Shown here one piece after another: positions 1 to 11,234 of a DNA stretch of 52,500 nucleotides (the stretch's first letter is position 1; every line of letters starts with the position of its first letter). Under the pieces are notes generated by a model. That model was not told the DNA's origin. It was given only the letters and a program-made list of their open reading frames with translations, and ran no database searches. The position numbers and the translations under genes were made by a program. The stretch lies in the NCBI GenBank assembly GCA_002005505.1, contig KV908475.1, positions 211,391 to 263,890 on the forward strand. Direction: 5' to 3'. The DNA is from Botryococcus braunii (Eukaryota > Chlorophyta > Trebouxiophyceae).

Positions 1-764
1 GTACTTCACCCACATGTTTCATTTGCAGCGACGAGTGTACGTGTTTAACCCTCGTGTTTTGATTTGCAGCATTAACGCTTGGTCCGGTCCAGACGCAATC
101 ATCTCGAATATTTTTTCTTGGCCACGTTTTGAAGCATCCTCAACAATTTACAAGTGCACCAAACTTGCATGAAGCCACGACTTCATCCATTGTACTTTAC
201 GCGGTGGAGCAGCATTGTTCGAAGCTCTTAAAACAACTGCCCGAGGCATTCTCCAACGACGGTTGAATATACTGACAATATTGTTTATTGGCTGACTGAG
301 GCACAGACACCCCAACTACTGCCTATGTGGTGAAATACCCACCACGACTGTATAAATGACTGAGGCACACTAATTATCGTGTCTCAGCGTTTCAAACATC
401 CGTGTTCTTTGAAGGCGAGGCAGTGGTACCGGTATATTAAGCAGCCTATGATCAGGCATACTTAGGCACAAGTATCCCAGGCAGTGATAATCACTGAGGC
501 ACATTTGATACTTGGAACAACTGATCAAACATATCCATATGAATCATAACACTAGCATGATACATATGGATACCTGGCACACGCATCCCATACGGACAGG
601 CAGCCATAAGTTTATAAAGGGAATGACTACGTGCACGCATGAAGTAAGAACGTTTTGAGTTTAAACAAGCTGCACGCCTGCAGTTTATACTAGCTTCTGC
701 GACAAACATCCCTTGATTGTCGCAAAATCCTAAAAACAAAAGGCCTTCCACATTTGTCCAAATT
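1..764. other. No gene recognised; weak short repeats
   Basis: I find no convincing coding region here. The phrase CTGAGGCAC recurs several times between about 285 and 505, and a TATAAAT string lies at 351-357. Neither can be tied to a transcript. The first 75 bases hold two loose copies of a TTTGCAGC phrase. Confidence 0.4.
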
Positions 765-1105
765 TCTTTGGAGGTTCTAGCAGCAGAGACTTTTGAAACA
801 CTTGAAATAAGTTCCAAAACTCTCTGGAGGTTCTGACAGCAGAGCCTTGGAACACTTGAATGAGTTCCAAAACTCTCTGGAGGTTCTAACAGCAGAGCCT
901 TGAAACACTTGAAATGAGTTCCAAAACTCTCTGGAGGTTCTGACAGCAGAGCCTTGGAACACTTGAATGAGTTCCAAAACTCTCTGGAGGTTCTAACAGC
1001 AGAGCCTTGAAACACTTGAATGAGTTCCAAAACTCTCTGGAGGTTCTGACAGCAGAGCCTTGAAACACTTGAACGAGTTTCAAAGCTCTCTGGAGGTTCT
1101 CAACC
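765..1105. repeat. 53-bp minisatellite, about six copies
   Basis: The core CTCTGGAGGTTCT starts at 822, 875, 929, 982, 1035 and 1088, and a diverged first copy lies at about 766. The period is therefore 53 bp with one 54-bp step. Copies alternate between GACAGCAGAGCC and AACAGCAGAGCC versions, suggesting growth by a two-unit step. Because 53 is not a multiple of three, reading frames crossing it show the same peptide in shifting frames; these are not genes. Confidence 0.93.
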
Positions 1106-1974
1106 ATCTCGACCATCGCTGGTGAACAGAAATCTTGGTCGCTCATAAACCTGCTCCCGCACAGCCTGGGAATCACATTTGATCCAGGTATGTCCCCATT
1201 CTTCAGTCTCATCAAATGGTATTGTGCCTTTGCTAGACCACGAGTGCTGGACCAAAAACGGACGGATCCGAAGCATTGAAATCGGAAGTTTTCAAAAAGT
1301 CATATCAGTTGGTGGCCATGGTCGCAGAGCCAGCCAAAGAGCCGACATCAACCCTGGCACGTAAAAATACTCATTTCACTTATGCCTTCTCTCACACAAA
1401 CTGTGATGGCAGCCCAAGGATGTCCAGCCGGCCAAAGAGTCAGACACGGCGAATCAATGTCCTCTCACACTTTTTAAACTAGAATGAAGGTCCTTCTCTC
1501 ACAGTTTTAACTATAATTGAGCACACCGACGTCCATCCAGAGCTATCGAGCAGCCCTTGGGCTGTTGCGGTGGAAAGGGGGCGTGTTGTCTCTTTCTCAC
1601 CATCGAAGCGCGTCATGAAGGTATTTGATTCTACCCGGCCCTAGGCCTCTTGCACCCAGAGTGCCTCCACAACTTGGGGTACCACCTCAGGTGTCGCTTC
1701 CACGAGCTTCCACAAATTTGATGAAAATAGTGAAACTTTCGTCCCTGCGCCTGCTTCCACAACTTTGATGATGATGATGATGCAACTCCATTCCTGCGCC
1801 TGGCTTCACAAATTCGGCGATGATCGTGGTTGTAAAGCTGCTCCTTCAATGCAGTCGCGGTATTCCTCGGTGCTGTATGCAGTATCAGACAGCTGTGCAT
1901 AGGACCCCCCGCATTGTGCAACTGCTCCAGCTGCAGGCACGCCAGGCACGGAAGGCTGGCTTGGAAACGGAGAG
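1106..1974. other. No gene recognised; degenerate repeats and a GAT run
   Basis: The stretch from about 1670 to 1830 holds three loose copies of a phrase resembling CTGCGCCTGCTTCCACAA followed by a GATG-rich segment, including a (GAT)n run near 1766-1782. No protein family is recognisable. Confidence 0.4.
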
Positions 1975-2190
1975 GTGCTCCCTCAACCCGAAGTTGTGGG
2001 TGGTGGTGGTGACGAATCTGATGAAGCTGTGGGTGGTGGGGGTGATGAGGCTGTTGGTGGTGGGGGTGATAAGGCTGTGGATGGTGGGGGTGGTGAAGCT
2101 GTGGGAGGAGGTGGTGACCTCCTCACCTGCGCAACCGTTACCGTCAATTCCAAAGCACGACATCATGATATCCAGGCGACGAGTCACTGA
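1975..2190 (+). CDS. Possible glycine-rich acidic repeat peptide (71 aa, doubtful)
   Basis: A short open frame encodes repeats of the type DEAVGGGG spaced 8 to 12 residues apart, from degenerate roughly 30-bp DNA repeats between 1995 and 2120. The amino-acid pattern is kept while the third bases vary somewhat, which could mean a real low-complexity exon. Equally, a GGT/GGG-rich minisatellite would give the same result by chance. No splice sites, neighbouring exons or family support were found. Confidence 0.2.
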   Translation: MLPQPEVVGGGGDESDEAVGGGGDEAVGGGGDKAVDGGGGEAVGGGGDLLTCATVTVNSKARHHDIQATSH

Positions 2191-2200
2191 GGTATAAGGA

Positions 2201-2306
2201 CCATTCAGTAGGTTTTCTGCATGTGCACGAGTGCGTTTGAACAACAGGTTAAACGCCCATTCAGTTGGTTTTCGGCGGGTGCACGCATGCGTTTGGACAA
2301 ACAGGT
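2201..2306. repeat. Two-copy tandem repeat of 56 bp
   Basis: The phrase beginning CCATTCAGT and ending in ACAGGT occurs at 2201 and again at 2257 with several substitutions. It is an old tandem duplication with no visible coding role. Confidence 0.7.
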
Positions 2307-2567
2307 ATATAATGAGTCTTGAAGGGGATATAAAACCATATGTGCCTGTTTTGATACATTGCAATGCTTGCCTTGTTGGGTGAGGGCGGGGAGGATGGGC
2401 GGCCGCTCTGTTGTATCCCAGGGGGGGAGGGGCGAGTGGGGAGGGAATCTGAAGTTCTGCAAGCTCTTGTTCAAGGGCTTGAAGGCCAGTAAACAGGTGG
2501 GAGGATTTATGCCAACTGTCAAACCCTTGAGGAGTTGACAGAGGGGGGGAGGGTGGAACTGAAAGTT

Positions 2568-2757
2568 AGCAAAACTCCTCCCAAGGTGAAGTTCACAGAA
2601 TGCAGGAAAGAAGCAAACGTTGTCCAAGGAAAGCGTTACTTGCAGCTTGTCCAAGGAAAGCGTTACTTGCAGCTTGCAGCTGCAAGTAACGCTTTCCTTG
2701 GACAACATTTGCTTCTTTCCTGCATTCTGTGACCTTCACCTTGGGAGGAGTTTTGCT
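2568..2757. repeat. Long inverted repeat with 78-bp arms
   Basis: The left arm, 2568-2645, is the near-perfect reverse complement of the right arm, 2680-2757; I count only a few mismatches, for example near 2593 and 2620. The 34-bp centre begins with a 27-bp direct copy (2646-2672) of the inner end of the left arm. A transcript from either strand would fold into a long hairpin. It could be a foldback element, a MITE-like palindrome or a small-RNA precursor; no target-site duplication was identified. Confidence 0.85.
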
Positions 2758-3380
<623 letters not shown>

Positions 3381-3665
3381 CTCGGGGCCCTCAGGGGGCT
3401 CAGGTGTGCGGGGCGGGCGCGGAGCCCGAGGGGGCCGTGGAGGCTCCACTTCGGGGGAGCGGGGCGGCCGCGGCGCCAATGGTGGTGATGGGGATCGAGG
3501 CGGCTTGGGAGACTCAACTTCTGGGGACTTGGGGGGCCGCGGAGGTGATGGGGACCGAGGCGGCCTCGGGGGCTCGACTTCTGGGGACTTGGGAGACCGA
3601 GGCGACCTTGGGGACTCGACTTCCGGGGACTTGGGTGGGCGAGGTGGGGATGGAGGCTTTGGTGC
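3381..3665 (-). CDS. Proline-rich (HRGP/pherophorin-like) exon
   Basis: This minus-strand segment is exactly 285 bp (95 codons, phase 0). It is preceded by a good acceptor (TTGCTGTGCAG ending at 3666) and followed by a good donor (GTAAGC, 3375-3380). It encodes prolines, serines and basic residues in a repeating pattern, [13 protein letters not shown], with four SPEVE units. Runs such as SPSPP and PPRPP are typical of hydroxyproline-rich cell-wall glycoproteins of green algae and plants. The DNA is GC-rich and internally repetitive, so part of the pattern could be minisatellite expansion. Upstream exons continue at 4026-4055. The precise family is not determined; no signal peptide or globular domain is visible in the window. 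Confidence 0.55.
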
Positions 3666-4025
3666 CTGCACAGCAACAAGTTAGTGAGCCTTGCTTGAAT
3701 GAGGTTATGGTTCAATGTATCCTTAGGGCAAAGGGTGGACGGAAAGGACGGCTAAGCTGCCCTGCAGATTAAAAAGACATGGACCCAAGCCAGTGGATGT
3801 CGTTTTCAATGTATACAGATCAGTGCAAGATGAGGGCATGAGCGCAAAAGGAAGAAGGAACAGCAAGCGAAAGCTGCACGGCAGATGCATTGCGAACAGC
3901 CCTGTTTGATTCAGTGTCATGTTCAATACATACCTATAGCATGAAGGCAGGGAGAATTGATTAAAAAAGGGAGGGGGGGGGGGGGGGGAGAGAACAATGA
4001 CATGTGTACGATTGCAGGAGCCTAC
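3666..4025 (-). other. Putative intron between two proline-rich exons
   Basis: This 360-bp segment is bounded on the minus strand by GTAGGC at the donor side and TGTGCAG at the acceptor side. It contains a long G-run near 3968-3988 on the plus strand and no credible coding. The assignment rests on the splice sites and on both flanking exons being in phase 0 with similar peptide style. Confidence 0.45.
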
Positions 4026-4055
4026 CTCTGGAGCCCTGGGAGGTTTTGGTGGGCC
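4026..4055 (-). CDS. 30-bp proline-rich micro-exon
   Basis: On the minus strand ten codons, GPPKPPRAPE, sit between an acceptor (GATGCAG, ending at 4056) and a donor (GTAGGC). The peptide matches the style of the exon at 3381-3665 (PPRPPKSPE) and is in the same phase. Element A inserted 77 bp upstream of this exon, at 4133, so the 5' part of the gene, if present, lies beyond 21316 on the other side of a 17-kb insertion. I did not find further exons there. Confidence 0.45.
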
Positions 4056-4132
4056 CTGCATCACAAGAGCCCCCCTCAGACCAATCCCTTTGTAGGCTGT
4101 GCTGTACTCAATCAAGCTCCATGGGCCGGTAC

Positions 4133-4393
4133 TGTAGCGTTAACTAAGCGGAAGAGGTTTTTATGAGACAGTGAGACGTTCGTGGTGTGCAACGAAAGAG
4201 TGTTACATGATTGATTCGCAAGCGTACTCTTAAACCCAGGGTGGATTGAATTATACTGTACTGCCACAGACGCGTAGTCGGGCAACCGAGCGAACTACTT
4301 GAGCGAGGTTGTACTGCGAATCCAGATCACATGGCAAGTCAAAGAGCAATGCCAAGGACCATACTAGAGCATTATACCCTAGGAAATGCTACA
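4133..4393 (-). repeat. Element A 3' LTR
   Basis: 261 bp, TG...CA ends on either strand (plus strand starts TGTAGCGTT and ends AATGCTACA). It matches the copy at 21056-21316 at every base I compared. Confidence 0.95.
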
Positions 4394-4408
4394 TGCCCTC
4401 CCCCTTGG
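4394..4408 (-). promoter_or_regulatory. Element A polypurine tract
   Basis: On the minus strand AAGGGGGAGGGCA directly precedes the 3' LTR, the position and composition expected for the plus-strand primer of reverse transcription. Confidence 0.85.
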
Positions 4409-5149
4409 CATAAGCTATGAGATGTTGTTTATGGCAATGGGGCCACAAACGTAAGACAGGGGCATCACGAACCCTGCTTCCTGCAACTATAGATAATCAC
4501 ACCTCCTATAGTTACCAAACCAGCAAGTCAGAGGATGAAGTCCACAAAGCAAGTTAGCACGACACAGACGAGGGACTCATCTGCTCAATGCCCGAATACC
4601 TTAACATTCTAAGGACTATCGTCTGCAAGGCGGATCCTCTAACTTAGGGGACGAACTCCCTAGACAGCACTCACACCAGTGATGAAACAATTAGGTTGAG
4701 TCATTAGACTAGCACTTGTCCAAACCTTAGGTCCAGTTACCCTGCACTGCAGTGTAACCTTCGCTTGAGGTGGCTTTCCAACTAAAGGCATAAGGCATAT
4801 CGTCTAGAGCAGCAAGCTATACACAACTAACTGCCACATAGTGTATCTCATGGGTAAGATACCAAAGCAAGTTATTCATGCACGGAACTACAATTTGCAG
4901 CTACACTACAACAGCAAGTGCATCACAAAGTGGAGCCGTGGGTAAGGAAACATAACCCATGCAAAACATATAACCAAGAGACATGCATGCAAGTCCCAAT
5001 TCACGAATCCCCCTCCCAGACCCTTCCACCCTCCCTCCCTCCCAGATCCAAGCTGGCTGGTGTTGAAGCTCCAAGGGTCATCAGCCGCAAGTGGCTGGAA
5101 AAGTCTCAAGCCGCAAATGGCTTAATCAAGGGATGCCCGCAAGTGGGAC
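4409..5149 (-). other. Element A 3' non-coding region
   Basis: About 740 bp between the chromodomain stop codon and the polypurine tract have no long frame in the element's orientation. CT-rich runs occur near 5010-5045. Nothing else is recognised. Confidence 0.6.
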
Positions 5150-6247
5150 TTAAGAAAGGACTGGGGCAGCTGCCACGTCATCAGCCAGATGGCGAACATG
5201 GGCAAGAGGCTCCCAAGTATTCTCAGTCTCATCGTAGCCTTTCCATTTGACTAAGTAGCGCAAAGACTTTCCAACTTTCTTCTTAGCTATGATGGCCTCC
5301 ACTTCATAAACGCCGCCACGCTTGTCTGCATACAAAGGAGGTGGTGAAGTAACAGTAACTGGTACAGATGAAGACACATAAGGCTTCAGCTGGGAAACAT
5401 GAAACACAGGATGAATATTTACAGTCTCAGGCAAGACGAGTCTAAAAGCTCGAGAACCAACTGCTGCAGCAATAGTAAAGGGCCCAAAATACTTAGCTGA
5501 TAACTTTGACGAGAGCCCAGGTGGAAGCTGGTTTTTCCTTGCAGCCAACAACACCTGGTCCCCCACCTTGAAAGGGTGGTCTCGTCTTTTTCTATCTGCA
5601 TAAGATTTCTGCCGTTGCTGTGCAGAGGCAAGATTAGATTTGGCACTCTCTAAGGCAGTCTGCAGCCCCTCAACCCATTCAGAAACGGCAGGATTCACAG
5701 AACGTGCGGGAACAGCAGAAGACAAGGGAGTAAGGGGATGGCGCCCATGATTCAGGAAGAAGGGTGTCTGCAGTGTTGAAGCCTGAAGTGAGTTATTATA
5801 TGCAAACTCCACCATACTCAAATACTTGTACCAGTCATCCTGCCTGGGACCCACAAACCCTCTCAGCATGTCTTCCATGGTCCTGTTCATTCTCTCAGTC
5901 TGCCCATCCGTCTGAGGGTGGTAAGCAGTAGACATAGCAATCTCAGTACCCAATATTTTCACAAAGGCCTTCCAAAAATGGCTAGTGAACCTTGGATCTC
6001 TATCACTCACAATGGAGGTAGGCATTCCAAATCTCACAAAGACCCTGTCAACAAACAGTTGTGCAAGTTGAGGTGCAGTGATGGTTTTAGTGCATGCAGC
6101 CAAGACACACAACTTAGAAAACCTATCCACAAATACCACAATAGAGTCAAACCCACAGCAGACAGGTAAATCAGTCACTAAATCAAGGGAAACGCTCTGC
6201 CAAGGTCCATATGGAATGGGCAGTGGCTGAAGCAAACCATAAGGTAC
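5150..6247 (-). pseudogene. pol: Element A integrase core and chromodomain
   Basis: This minus-strand frame carries the integrase catalytic core: SLDLVTDLP with the first Asp, IVSDRDPRF with the second, and HPQTDGQTERMN with the catalytic Glu. It ends in a chromodomain, YEVEAIIAKKKVGKSLRYLV through WKGYDETENTWEP, which in chromoviruses is thought to steer integration to particular chromatin. It is in the same frame as the piece at 6251-6990 but separated by an in-frame TGA (6248-6250), a change compatible with a C-to-T mutation on the coding strand. Translation of this half would need readthrough. Confidence 0.9.
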
Positions 6248-6250
6248 GGC

Positions 6251-6990
6251 TCAAGTCCCTTTAGTGCGCTGGCAGGCGTCACAAGACATGCAAAAGTCCC
6301 TGACTGATGAGCTGAGACGTGGCCACCAAAATTCCCTGCACACTAATTCATACATCTTGTTAATCCCAAGATGGCCAGAAAAGGGGGTGGCATGACACTC
6401 TTTCACTACCTTCTCTCGCAATGCATCAGGGACATACACTCTACCTGACTGCACCGAATAAGGTACAGTGTCTCTCATCACCAAAACACCTTCTTCCACA
6501 AGTTTAGCAACTGTGGGATCAGAAACACACAGCAAAGCAATTTCTGGTAGGAGGGACGAGACAGAAACAGAGGAGACATGCATTACTGCCAAATCAACAC
6601 GCCTAGACAAAGCATCTGCAACAACATTGACAGTGCCCTTCACATATTTAATATCAGGCATGAATCTCATGATTTCAGTAAGCCATCTTTCCTGCCTACT
6701 AGTCCTAACAGGAGCACTCAATAAATACTCAAGTGCTTGCTGGTCAGTGTGCACAGTAAACTTAGCACCCAGCAACAAATGCTTCCATTTAAGCAAGGCA
6801 TGAACAAGAGCAAGCAACTCTCTGTCATATGGTGCTAACTTCCTCTCAGGGGGTTGGAGTTTCCTGGACTCGAAGGCAACGGGCTGCAGTCCCTTTCCTT
6901 GATCCTGCTGCAACACAGCACCAACAGCAAAACCTGAGGCATCTACATGCACAACAAAAGGTTTATCTAAATCAAGCCATCAAAAGGCAA
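6251..6990 (-). pseudogene. pol: Element A RNase H and integrase zinc-binding region
   Basis: The minus strand encodes a Ty3-type RNase H (HVDASGFAVGAVLQQ, HTDQQALEYLL) followed by the integrase HHCC region (GHLGINKMYELV, then CMSCDACQRTKGT). The frame joining it to the RT piece is broken near 6975-6990, where a stop (LLMA then TGA) appears in the RT frame and the sequence DLDKPFVVHVDAS resumes in another. It ends at the in-frame TGA at 6248-6250. Confidence 0.88.
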
Positions 6991-7484
6991 GGAGGAGTAG
7001 AAACAATATCTTTCAATGCTACAAAGGCTTCCCGCTGGGGTCCCTCCCAGGTCCAAGGCACATCCTTTTTGAGCAACTCAGTAAGAGGATAGGCAACATC
7101 TGCAAAACGGTTCATAAAAGTATCATAATATTGAGTAAGACCTAGAAACCCTCTCAACTGTGACACATTCAAAGGAGTGGGCCAATCCTGAATGGCTACA
7201 ACCTTCCTAGGATCCACCATAATCCCATGAGGTGTCAACAGGTGTCCAAGGTATTCCACCTGCTTAGCAACAAAATCACACTTAGACCTTTTGCAATAAA
7301 ATTTATGTTCCCTGAGCACTGACAAGACTGTCCTCAAATGCTCCATATGCTCTGCAACAGATTTAGAATATATGAGGATATCGTCTAGGTACACCAGCAC
7401 AAATCTATCAAGGAAGGGAGACAAGATAGAGTTCGTCACAGACTGAAAGGTGGCAGGTGCATTGGTTAACCCAAAAGGCATAAC
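6972..7484 (-). pseudogene. pol: Element A RT, C-terminal half
   Basis: It resumes the RT after the element B insertion with MPFGLTNAPATFQ, continues through the catalytic YLDDILIYS, GYLGHLL-type motif and FLGLTQYYD, and closes with the RT thumb. The N-terminal half is at 18812-19666 on the far side of B. The last five bases (7480-7484, ATAAC) are one copy of B's target-site duplication. Confidence 0.9.
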
Positions 7485-8178
7485 TGTTGAGTTCTGAACA
7501 TTATTATTGAATGCCTTGTGCTTTAAGTGATCTTCATGTGTGCACTATTAGGATATGGGTCCATTGAGAACATAAGGTACCTTGAGACACGGCAGATTCT
7601 GGACGTTTTCGAACATAAGGTACAATCCTATCTAGATCACACGTTTGTCGGATGAACTCTTAAGGCTGCCCCACCGGAGTGAATACCAACTGGTTGTGAA
7701 AGATGCTGGGCATCACCAGATGCTAGTCTTGTCCGACAGTTGTGTGTGGCACTCAGCAGACAGTCGTACGGACTGTAGCTGGAGTAACTTCGTCTATTGA
7801 CGACCTGTCTGCTTTGTACAGGTACGGTGCGGCAGTGTGTGTTGTATCATTGTTGCTATTGTGAGAGTGAACAAGCTTAGTGTACCCTGTAGTCACTCAA
7901 ACAGATAAGGGACAGTGACTTCAGGGAGTATAGGCATGTACTTGAACGTAGCCGTCTAGAGCCTTATCTAGTGATTGCTTGATCGGTGCTTGTGTACAAG
8001 ATAATGATGTAACGGAACTGGTTGTGAAAGATGCTGGGCATCACCAGATGCTAGTCTTGTCCGACAGTTGTGTGTGGCACTCAGCAGACAGTCGTACGGA
8101 CTGTAGCTGGAGTAACTTCGTCTATTGACGACCTGTCTGCTTTGTACAGGGAAAGCCGATTGCCCATAACCTTTCACA
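7485..8178 (+). repeat. Element B 5' LTR with internal 135-bp duplication
   Basis: TG...CA ends (TGTTGAGTTCTG to CCTTTCACA). Inside it a 135-bp segment at 7688-7822 is repeated exactly at 8016-8150. The 328-bp offset is almost exactly the size difference from the 368-bp LTR of related element C, which has one copy. The other LTR of B has the same structure, so the duplication predates this insertion. Confidence 0.95.
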
Positions 8179-8191
8179 GGTTATGGGCCCA
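8162..8191 (+). promoter_or_regulatory. Element B half-tRNA primer site and LTR/PBS hairpin
   Basis: The PBS at 8179-8191, GGTTATGGGCCCA, is complementary not to a tRNA 3' end but to the anticodon arm of plant-type initiator tRNA-Met (TGGGCCCATAACC). This matches the half-tRNA priming established for Drosophila copia and yeast Ty5. The last bases of the LTR, GCCCATAACC (8162-8171), are a perfect 10-bp complement to the PBS across a 7-base loop, so the RNA could hide its own primer site in a hairpin. Confidence 0.88.
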
Positions 8192-8568
8192 CGCCCTTCC
8201 AGCTGAGCCAAGTAAAAGCAGGAGTGAAGGTCGTCTACGGATGGGTCAGACGTAAGCGTCAACAAAGGAGCTCGAGCATGGCGCAGCGGCGCAAGGGAAC
8301 TCGAGTGTACCAGGACCATTATCTTACTCACAGTTTACCTTTCTGGGAAATTCATAATTGAAGTTTTAGCTGTGCTTTATCATTCATAGACGTTGTCTAG
8401 AAGCACTGAGTGAGTCGGGCCGGACTCCGGCGCAAACTTCTGAGGGGAACATATCTGCTACTACTGTGCAAGACTGGCTGGTAAATTTCCATGACATGGA
8501 GGGAATTGTAGGGTATTGCTGCATTCCAGAAGTTTATGAGTAAGTTTGGCTGGTGAAGTGACAATAGT
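8192..8568 (+). other. Element B 5' leader
   Basis: A 377-bp leader lies between the primer site and the gag-pol ATG at 8569. It would be expected to carry packaging signals; I see no specific motif. Confidence 0.6.
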
Positions 8569-11234
8569 ATGACAAAAAGGGGCAAAGAAAAGGAAAGTAG
8601 CAGTGAAACAGCAATGTCTCAACCTGGAGAAGTCAGTGGGGCCACTCCAGGGCAGTCTATGACCGGGACACAATCAGCCACTGCAGAACCAAAGGTGGAG
8701 ATTGACAAGGCAGCCTACATCCCCAATACCTCTAATCCAAAGATGACTGTCATGCTTGATGATGGAGGGCGCAATTTTGAATTTTGGTATGAAAATTTGG
8801 AGGCGTGCGCAAACACCAAGGGGGTCAGAGCGGCTTTGGAGAGGCCAATGCCAGGGTCGGTGGAGAACTCAGCCATCAAGCAGTGGCTGATCCAGTCAGT
8901 TCCAGTCATCTGGCATTCTCAGATCTCATGCCACAAAGCAGCGTTCGACTTCATCGCGTGGGTGAAGAACAGTCACACTGGAGGGAGCAACCAAGACATC
9001 AACCTTGAGTGGTACAAGGAAATGGAGCAGGGCATCAAGACAGGGGAGACACTCAAGGTCTACCTCTACAGAATGATGGATCTGGCTACAAGTCTCAGAA
9101 ACAACGCGTTCATCCTCTTGGACCACAATGTTGGGGAGCTGATGGTGAAGGGCCTCCCTCCTGTGCTGAGGCTCGAGTCCCTGGAGGTTATGGCAACCGA
9201 CAAGCCGCCATTGGAGCTGATTCAAAGAATCCTGCGCGCCGCAGCCAGCCGTGGGTACAAGGACCCACCTGCAGAGGGAACACCTCAGGCCATGGCAGCT
9301 GCAGCAGTGGCTGGTCCCTCTGGGGGGGTAGCTGGAGCGTCATCAAGCGCTGGAGCTGCACCAGGAGTGGGAGCAGTACCGGGAGTTGGAGCAGCACTAC
9401 CAGCAAACGAACAGCCTCCCGCTGGCCCCTCTGCAACTACTTGTGGTGGCAGGGGGCGTGGACCTGGCAGGGCAAGAAGGCCCAGAGAGGAGCTTACATG
9501 CCACTTCTGCAAGGCAAAGGGCCACTTCATGACTGACTGCGGACCGCTCAGGCAGCTGCAGGCTCTGCATCAAAACATGCAAGCGGCAAGCGTTGGGCCT
9601 GCAGCTTACTGGGGCCAGGGAGGCCCACAGTCGTCTCCTCAAGCCTGGTGGGACCATGGATCTGGCCGGGGTGGCCCGCCTTCATCCGCTTCCAGCCCTG
9701 GACCTCCTTCAGCATATAACTATCCAACAAGTCAACACACGTTTCCGGGGTGGCATTTACCACCTCCACCCCCTCCTTCTGGTGAGGCGATGTTTATCTC
9801 TCTCAATGTGCTTGCCCCAACTTCGCATGGAGCTAGCAGCACATCTTGGTTAATAGATAGTGGTGCCTCTGTGCATATAGTCAATGATCTCTCATTGCTC
9901 CATAATCCAGTTATGCATAGACAGCCTCTTCCTCTGCACTTGGCAACCTCAGACGCCAAGGGAGGAATCATTGCATCTGGGTCTGTATGCCTTGTGAATG
10001 CAAGGCACGAAGTATTCTGGCTGCACAATGTGCAGTGTGTTCCTTCTGCGCATACCAACCTCATTTCAGTCACTGGTGCAATTCAGGATGGAGCATCTTT
10101 CCTGACTGACACTGCAGGTGGTTACACAGCCATCAAGGGACCTGAAGGGTGGTGTGGAGATATCACCCGCGCACGAGGTCTGTTTTTTTTGGAGTTTGTT
10201 AGTCCTGTCAGAGGGCAGCAAGTTGGCTGCAGACATATTGATCACATGGCTGAGGCGTCTCATCTTAGGAAAGGACACGTGTGTAGCGAGAGATCTCTGT
10301 GGCATGCTAGGTTAGGTCATCCTGGTGCCAGCAGCATGCAGAGGTTCTCCAAGGAAGATCTGGTTACAGGAATCAATATCTCCCTTGCTCCCTGCTCTGA
10401 GTGCCCCAAGCACTGTGAATCGTGTATACAAGGGAAACACTCCAGACCTCCTTTCCCTGTATCTTCCAGGCCTGCACATCACCCACTCGATAGAGTCCAT
10501 GTGGATACTGTGGGTCCCATATCACCTCCTGCCATCACAGGTGAACGATATTGGGTCACTGTAGTGGATGAAAGTTCACACCAAGTTGCCTCCCTGCCTG
10601 TGAAGTCAAAGGATTGCATCCCAAAGGCTGTGATAGACCTGCTCCGTTTTTGGCAGACCCAACGAGGCACGGTTGTGAAGTGTGTGAGGACTGACAGGGG
10701 TTCAGAGTTCCTGAACCAGCAATTCAAAGAGTTTTGTGCTCAGCAGGGCACTAAGATGGAGTCCTCAGCGCCCTACACGCCTCAGCAGAATGGGGTGGCG
10801 GAGAGGATGAATAGGACCCTGAAGGAGCGAACAAGGACTCTGTTGGTCCATGCTGCAGCAGACCCCTCCCTTTGGAAGGAGGCGCTTGAGACAGCTACCC
10901 TCCTCTACAATGTGGGTCCTACTTCAGGCAGGTCCCTGACCCCCATGGAATTATTCTTTGGTGTCAAACCTGATGTGTCTGTGCTGCGCACGTTTGGCTG
11001 TGTAGCCCATGTGCACATTCCCAGTGGCCAAAGGTCTGTTTTTGGGCCCAAGACCATCCCTGGGATGTTTACTGGTTATTGTCCCCAGTCTAAAGCGTAT
11101 CGTGTGTACGTGGGGAATGGAGTGTGGAAGGAGAGTAGGGACGTCAGCTTTATCGAGCACTTGAGGGGGGCTGAGAGAGTGGGTCTATCAAAGGTCCAGC
11201 CTGGGTCTGTCTATGATTCTAGGATATCACCCCC
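8569..11234 (+). CDS. gag-pol: Element B Gag-protease-integrase polyprotein
   Basis: From the ATG at 8569 the frame encodes a copia-type Gag (residues about 60-230), an Ala/Gly/Pro-rich hinge and a CX2CX4HX4C zinc knuckle (CHFCKAKGHFMTDC, from residue 311). A retropepsin site follows (WLIDSGASVHIV, Asp430). The integrase has its HHCC region (WHARLGHPG from about 578, then CSECPKHCESCIQG) and catalytic residues Asp646, Asp709 and Glu745. The final segment resembles the copia GKPYVLR-FGC region (LRTFGCVAHVH). The reading frame is lost at a run of six C (11230-11235); the continuation is in the +2 frame. The lesion could be natural or a homopolymer sequencing error. Confidence 0.92.

Noticed and set aside
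8968..9536. Overlapping plus and minus frames within the copia gag
   Set aside because: They are shadows of the 8569 frame with no domain content.
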